The notes under the pieces were generated by a model that saw only the letters and a program-made list of their open reading frames with translations, searched no databases and had not been told where the DNA came from. 64,000 nucleotides of DNA from Cheilinus undulatus (lineage: Eukaryota > Chordata > Actinopteri > Labriformes > Labridae), in NCBI RefSeq assembly GCF_018320785.1, contig NC_054867.1, positions 30,631,855-30,695,854 of the forward strand, written 5' to 3'. Positions 60,201-64,000 of the stretch are shown here, piece after piece. Positions within the stretch are counted from its first letter, which is position 1, and each line of letters starts with the position of its first letter. The position numbers were made by a program, and so were the translations under genes.

Positions 60201-61158
60201 ATTGATTAAAATAATGATTAAACTTTAAAGAAAACAGATCTGCTGCTTGAGGACGTGTGACTCCAGGCAGGATCAAACTGGGGCAGTCATCTAATAAAAA
60301 ATAAAAGCTTCTCAACCACAGGTGCTTTACATTCAGGCTCATTCAACATCAACAACCAATGTCGTTAGAAACAAGAGGGAGCATTCCTCTCCTGCTGCTG
60401 TGTGTGAGCCTGTGTTTCACTAAATACATGCTGTGACTAGTTCACTGTAGACCTGGGTGGCTAGAAAATCCTCACTGTGGAGTACATGAGGGTGTGACTG
60501 AGAGAGAATCTGGGCAGAAGAAAGTAGCAACTACTTTAACGCTGACAGTTGGAGTAGATTTTTGATAATGAAACACTGAGTAGCCACAGGAAGACATGTA
60601 ATTAATCTGATTATAAACAATAGCTGTCCTTGACTCTGTCCTGTCTCACACCCTATCCTGTATCTTCCTGTCATACCCCATCCTCCCCTGTCCCATCCCC
60701 TCTCTGTCGCAGCGAACAGCCGCAGTGCAGGAGGCCAAGTCCCCAATGATGCAAACCATGCAAATAATTAATGTTTTGATTCAGCAAACCTGCATCTTCC
60801 TTCCTGCCAGTAATCAAGAGCCAGCTTCAGCACGGCCTGCCCTACAGCACGTACAGTACAACAGAAACACGGGACCCGTCTGTGACGATCCCATCACTGT
60901 TAACGCGCATTCACCAAATTTCACTTCATCCCAGTGCGTTCTTGTATTCGCTAAGACAAATTAATAAACTAAGAAATGTGTGTTTACCTGTATTTTTTCG
61001 ATGTATGAGGATGGGATGTAGCCGGTTTCCCCCGAACTGCATCGGGAGCCCAGCCACCAGTGTTTGTTGCTCCTCTCCAGGATTAGGAAGCTTTCTCCGG
61101 CTGCGAAGTGCAGCGAGTTGGGCTCCGCGGATCGGAAAGCGTACAGAGACCGGTACAT
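48236..61158 (-). CDS. nckipsd: NCK-interacting protein with SH3 domain (SPIN90/DIP), complete
   Basis: Thirteen coding exons on the minus strand, in order: 61158-60988, 60154-60042, 59957-59747, 56928-56853, 56662-56139, 54008-53838, 52986-52900, 52588-52450, 52367-52287, 52012-51884, 51695-51606, 51517-51345, 48460-48236. The sum is 2190 nt, 729 aa (human 722). Exon 1 is the SH3 domain: [25 protein letters not shown]-like core, WWLGSR and GYIPSSYI. Exons 2-3 hold the helical [15 protein letters not shown] and [12 protein letters not shown] segments. Exons 3-5 form a Pro/Ser-rich linker ([26 protein letters not shown]) suited to SH3 partners such as Nck. From [20 protein letters not shown] (about aa 290) through exon 13 is the helical C-terminal domain that in SPIN90 binds and activates Arp2/3 to start unbranched actin filaments. 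Residue identity with the human protein is high across exons 6-13. The human gene also lies close to PRKAR2A and SLC25A20. Confidence 0.96.
49900..50560 (+). repeat. Degenerate minisatellite with GCTAA / GGTTAGC words
   Basis: Roughly six imperfect units of about 70-95 bp, each with a form of TTATTTGAAGCTAACATTA, then GTTAGCCAGGAT and GGTTAGCTGGGAAGTACT. Unit boundaries are blurred by divergence. It is followed by GCTACATAGCT words like those inside the element at 30924-31843. Confidence 0.65.
50590..50805 (+). mobile_element. Fragment of the long-TIR element family
   Basis: Inverted relative of 30924-31130. Shared words include GCAGGTCATGATTTTAACTT against the complement GCAGGTCAGATTTTTAACTT, AGCATGTATTT, and the terminal block GGTCTGTAGCCAGAC near 50784-50798. 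The opposite terminus was not found, so the copy is partial or very diverged. Confidence 0.65.
54009..54953 (-). other. nckipsd: nckipsd intron 5, left part
   Basis: Intron between exons 5 and 6. No gene recognised up to the hAT-type element at 54954. A short relatively GC-rich stretch at 54730-54950 is split by that element and continues after 55286. Confidence 0.55.
54954..55278. mobile_element. hAT-type miniature element, copy 2 (nckipsd intron 5)
   Basis: 325 bp with ends CAGTGTTTCCCAACC and GGTTGGGAACCAGTG. Both flanks are the identical 8-mer CCATAAGG (54946-54953 and 55279-55286), an intact hAT-type target duplication. There is no transposase. It is a closer-to-consensus relative of the element at 31978-32281. 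Confidence 0.9.
55471..55692. mobile_element. Tc1-type miniature element
   Basis: 222 bp flanked by TA (55469-55470 and 55693-55694). Inverted ends of about 50 bp share ATTCAGAAAGTATTCAGACC; the left begins CAGTAAATTC, the right CAGTGCATTC in complement. The interior is too short for a gene. This end sequence is a common teleost Tc1 type. Confidence 0.9.
55693..56138 (-). other. nckipsd: nckipsd intron 5, right part
   Basis: About 450 bp without a recognised gene or transposon end. It contains a GAAGAAGAAGAAAC purine stretch near 55898. Confidence 0.5.
56669..56692. repeat. nckipsd: (GA)n microsatellite acting as polypyrimidine tract
   Basis: About twelve GA units, i.e. (TC)n on the gene strand, immediately upstream of the acceptor TTTCTTAG of nckipsd exon 5 (exon end 56662). 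Confidence 0.85.
56929..57889 (-). other. nckipsd: nckipsd intron 3, right part
   Basis: AT-rich. It contains the perfect hairpin at 56996-57084; otherwise no recognised content. Confidence 0.6.
56996..57084. repeat. Perfect 23-bp inverted repeat (hairpin)
   Basis: Arms 56996-57018 and 57062-57084 are exact reverse complements (core TATCTAGACCACTGCATT) with a 43-base spacer. It lies in the nckipsd intron between exons 3 and 4. It could be a tiny palindromic element or a structured RNA; the sequence alone does not decide. Confidence 0.9.
57890..58985 (+). mobile_element. Tc1-like transposon 5' fragment, split by a hAT-type insertion
   Basis: A leader (57890-57985) and an ATG at 57986-57988 open [15 protein letters not shown], the start of a Tc1-type transposase DNA-binding domain. 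Degenerate frames follow, with wording equivalent to VGCHLCNKTV...[15 protein letters not shown]. The stretch GATATTATTAGAAAG at 58101-58115 continues at 58962 with TGGAAGCG after the inserted element. The copy stops near 58985, so it is a fragment lacking the catalytic domain. Confidence 0.7.
58116..58953. mobile_element. hAT-type non-autonomous element (TIR TAGGGGTGTGACGAGA)
   Basis: 838 bp. The 16-bp inverted ends TAGGGGTGTGACGAGA and (complement) TAGGGTTGTGACGAGA differ at one base. Both flanks are the identical 8-mer TTAGAAAG (58108-58115 and 58954-58961). Subterminal GAGACGAGA words repeat at the left end. The only open frame of note, 102 codons at 58248-58556, has no transposase features. 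It sits inside the Tc1 fragment. Confidence 0.9.
58986..59746 (-). other. nckipsd: nckipsd intron 3, left part
   Basis: T-rich/AT-rich with no recognised gene or repeat boundary up to exon 3 (59747). Confidence 0.55.
60155..60987 (-). other. nckipsd: nckipsd intron 1
   Basis: 0.83 kb, GT-AG. It contains a run of TGTCC/ATCCT-like words at 60620-60710 (CCTGTCTCACACCC, CATCCTCCCCTGTCCC) but no gene. Confidence 0.55.
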
Positions 61159-62538
61159 ACTTTATCAATACTTTAACGCGCCAAAACGAGGCAGAAATAC
61201 TCTGATAACGTGTCCAAAGATGGGGAGTGTCCGAGGGGAGAAATCTGTTCAGTCAGACGTGATTTAAAGAGCCTATGAAGGCATGGCCCCGGCGGAACGC
61301 TGCTGTGTATTTACAACGTAGCTGAGAACTGATCATCTGACCTGGGACTGTTTCACTGAGCACCGCGGGGGGGCGCTGTTACCGCATGGACACGCCCACC
61401 AGACATTTTAATCAAACTCAGAGCGAGTTTACAAGGTAAACACAATGCACTTTTAAAACACTTTTAAAAGGGTTCTTGCCTTTTCATTTGGTCAGTTTAA
61501 AGATGATGTTTGAGTACAACTCAAGATCTAAAATTATAATTGTGTGAAGTCTTCAATCAGATCAGACCATGTTACTCTCTACAGGCACTGATGTACAAGT
61601 ATGCTGCTGTCAAAGGCTGAAACTAAGGATATTCTGTCCTTAATTTCATTTTAGTTAGTTTTGTCAACACAATAACGTTTTGGTAAGTTTTTTTGTAAAG
61701 CTTAGTTTTTATGTAGTTGCCGTTAACTAAACGATTTTTTACATTTTAGTTTTGGTTATTTTGTCATTTTTGGGTAACTGTAATAACCTTGGTTCTTTGG
61801 TTTATTTTTTTGACTGTTAATTGACCGTATAATGTGAGCATAAACAACTAGTAACTATAATAAATCATGTTAACAATTTAAAAGTGTGCAACACAATATT
61901 CTGACAAAGTGAACTGTTATTATCATTATTGGCATCCATCCAGAGGACTTTTAGGTTGTGATTTGTCCTCAGATATCCCATCTAGATTTTCATGAAGGTT
62001 TCCATCCCTCAGTTATGTAGATTTAATGCAATTAAAATTTTAAATCAAATAAAGTTATAGGGAACACAGCTTTTGTTGATATTAATAGTTTATCTAGAAG
62101 ACTTTACATTTTTGTGCTGTTTTATAATGACCCTTATTGATCTTTAAATATGCATAGGTATTGTAAATCTGATGATACTGGTTATATTTTTTAAACTGTA
62201 ATTAATTACTGGTTCAGTTGTTTTAGTTTGAGAAATACATGTCAGTTACACTCACATTTGCACGAGCAACCTCAAGTGTCAAACATCCATTATGTAAGAA
62301 AGGGCAATTTTTTCATGTTTTTACCATCAACGAAATAATGTTTGAAGTTATAACTCGTACTCTTTTTTAATCTAGTTTTTTTTTTTTTTAACTCTATGAG
62401 GACCATAGACAGAATAAGGATGCGTTTTCTACAATCCATCGATTATGCGTTACACAACTCCGGAAACGGAGAGCTGGTGTTACAGAGAAATGTGTCCCCC
62501 TTGTCTGCCCCGGGCGGAGTGAGTTTCGTCCTACCATC
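61159..62538. other. nckipsd: nckipsd promoter and flank
   Basis: The first 250 bases upstream of the nckipsd start are CpG-enriched (to about 61390), consistent with its promoter. The rest, to about 62390, is AT-rich with no gene. CpG rises again at 62420-62520, including CTCCGGAAACGG near 62457, an ETS-like site ahead of the candidate exon at 62539. Confidence 0.55.
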
Positions 62539-62624
62539 ATGGCCAGTTCACTGTGCGCCAGATATCTCCTTCAGAGATCAACACATGGATTCATCTTCTC
62601 TAGGACATTACCTGCTTTCTTGAG
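62539..62624 (+). CDS. Candidate first coding exon with a mitochondrial-type presequence
   Basis: ATG at 62539-62541 in good context (ACCATCATGG) opens 28 codons, MASSLCARYLLQRSTHGFIF followed by SRTLPAFL, plus two bases of an arginine codon, and runs to a strong donor, AG|GTAAGG, at 62625. The peptide has Arg but no acidic residues and is rich in Ser/Leu, as expected for an amphipathic mitochondrial import signal. A CpG-rich block with an ETS-type CCGGAAAC word lies just upstream, common for nuclear genes of mitochondrial proteins. No second exon could be placed with confidence before the window ends at 64000, and I do not recognise the gene. A different frame with ATG at 62396 overlaps it and could be an upstream ORF. 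Confidence 0.45.
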
Positions 62625-64000
62625 GTAAGGCAGTTTTGAATTGCAACATCTCTATTTTTTTTAATTGAAAATTTAAAGTCATTGCGGTGATATAACTGGA
62701 CTGTCACTCATCCTCCCTTCATTTAGGCACGAGGACCTTTTAATGTCATTTATCGTACTGAAAGAACGCAGTGACAGTGTTTTGAGCTGTATATTGTCAA
62801 GCATCATCAAGTAATCTATAATTCACAGTCATAATTTGTGAGGACTTACGCTGTGCATAGCATTATATCAGTATAGTACTATTATGTCCTGCTGCAATTT
62901 TCAGATGGCAGAAGTTGAAATAGGCTACTTATTTGACTTGAAATCTTTGTCAAAATAACAGTTTGATTTATCTATTTTTTTTTCATTTAACAGCTGCAGA
63001 GATTTTTTGCTCACATGTCATTCATACTGATGATGTCATTCATACTGATTCATGCATCATGTTATGGTGTGTGTGTGTGTGTGTGTGTGGGGGGGGGGGG
63101 GGGGTTAGATTAATTTCCCAAGTTGTTCAGATACGTTTTGTTTTCTATTTAAGGGTTTAGTTAAGTGCACAAAGACCAGTGTTTTCAGAATGACACACAT
63201 TATCATTATATATTTTGTAGTCAAAGGTCGTGAAAGAAAGAAATAGTGAAACAAATGGCTGCAGCCCAAGACTAAAACATAAACATCAATAGAAAGCAGG
63301 ATGCCATTATGATCAAATCACTGTTTTCAGCAGTTGGACTGGAATATAAAAACCAGGAATGTAATATAAAATTAGTATTTACAGATTGAGCATTTTTCAT
63401 TGTACAAATATGTTAATTAATAACCACGGAAAATAGTGCATTACAAAATTATTATAAACAAAAATTATTGAAGAACAAATAAAGGTTAAGGTAAAGGGAA
63501 ATACTGCAAAAATATTGATTTATTGAGTATAAGAAAACTGACTGTGCAGTAATGTCAAAATAAAAGCTAAAATGCCAACAAAAGTTGCCTTCTGGAATAA
63601 TATCACTAAAAAGCAGGATGAATTTATTTACTTAAGTGATGAAAGCATTGTCTTAAATAAATAAAAAGAAAATGAATAAATAAAATAAGGAAATAAAAAG
63701 GAGCAGTACTACTTAATACTTAAAATGTTGTAGCAAAAGTGAATAAACAAAACATAAATGGGATGGGATAAAAAAATACTGTTTATTCAAAATAAATAAA
63801 CAATAATGCTTTTAAAATTAAGGTATCCCTTTTTGTTGACACACAAACATTTGATTTATTTACAAATTTACAAATCTTACACTCTGCACTCTGAAAATGG
63901 CTTTACTTTAACTTTATAATTAGCAGGACACTGCAAATTTTGGGTATAACTTTCTAATTCAAGGTCTGTCAGCTTTAGATGCCAATTTAAGTAGAATTGC
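62625..64000. other. Right end of window, no gene recognised
   Basis: AT-rich with a (GT)n run followed by a 16-base G run at 63066-63104. It may be the first intron of the candidate gene at 62539. An AG at 62990 after a T-rich tract is a possible acceptor, but the frame behind it closes soon. Confidence 0.45.
63066..63104. repeat. (GT)n followed by poly(G)
   Basis: About eleven GT units run directly into sixteen consecutive G (63089-63104). Confidence 0.95.

Noticed and set aside
62396-62623. 75-codon frame starting at 62396 as the main protein of this locus
   Set aside because: It does not look like a known protein and runs past a strong donor. The 62539 ATG in another frame gives a more plausible first exon.
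1-64000. tRNA, rRNA, snoRNA and retroviral or other capsid-bearing sequences
   Set aside because: Looked for by eye on both strands; no cloverleaf with promoter boxes, no rRNA stretch, and no gag, pol-protease, integrase or envelope-like coding was recognised. A proper covariance or profile search could still find small RNAs.

Overview
The window is nuclear DNA from a teleost fish. Multi-exon vertebrate genes have short GT-AG introns, the background is AT-rich, and the repeats are typical fish ones (Tc1/mariner, hAT-type and TTAA-type miniature elements, one decayed LINE). I do not try to name the species.

Layout. (1) 40-371 (+): last two coding exons of a migfilin-like LIM gene (fblim1). 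(2) 372-7440: 3' flank of fblim1, a TTAA-type miniature transposon (2880-3384), a broken LINE (about 4018-6877) and the GC-rich spen promoter. (3) 7441-23808 (+): complete spen, 15 coding exons, 3255 codons, one exon of 7.4 kb. (4) 25510-33425 (-): complete prkar2a, 10 coding exons, 396 aa, tail-to-tail with spen. (5) 35422-43502 (-): complete slc25a20, 9 exons, 301 aa. (6) 43503-48235: repeat-rich gap with an internally deleted Tc1 copy. (7) 48236-61158 (-): complete nckipsd, 13 exons, 729 aa. (8) 61159-64000: upstream flank of nckipsd, with a candidate first coding exon (62539-62624, +) of an unidentified, probably mitochondrial protein.

All four complete gene models were assembled by hand from splice sites and reading frame. 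Each closes in frame and is close to its human counterpart in length, except spen, which is shorter in its disordered middle. fblim1 and spen are neighbours on human 1p36; prkar2a, slc25a20 and nckipsd lie close together on human 3p21.31. The 24.7-25.5 kb gap therefore joins two blocks that are on different human chromosomes.

The genes do not form one pathway. Spen is a nuclear RNA-binding corepressor; PRKAR2A is the PKA regulatory subunit; SLC25A20 imports acylcarnitine into mitochondria; NCKIPSD and FBLIM1 act on actin and adhesion. I found no undescribed gene system. The unusual content is mobile-element structure: two copies of one hAT-type miniature family, each with 8-bp target duplications; a hAT-type element nested inside a Tc1 fragment; a long-TIR element with an internal GCTA-rich minisatellite; inverted repeat copies either side of the first exon of slc25a20; and a perfect 23-bp hairpin in a nckipsd intron.
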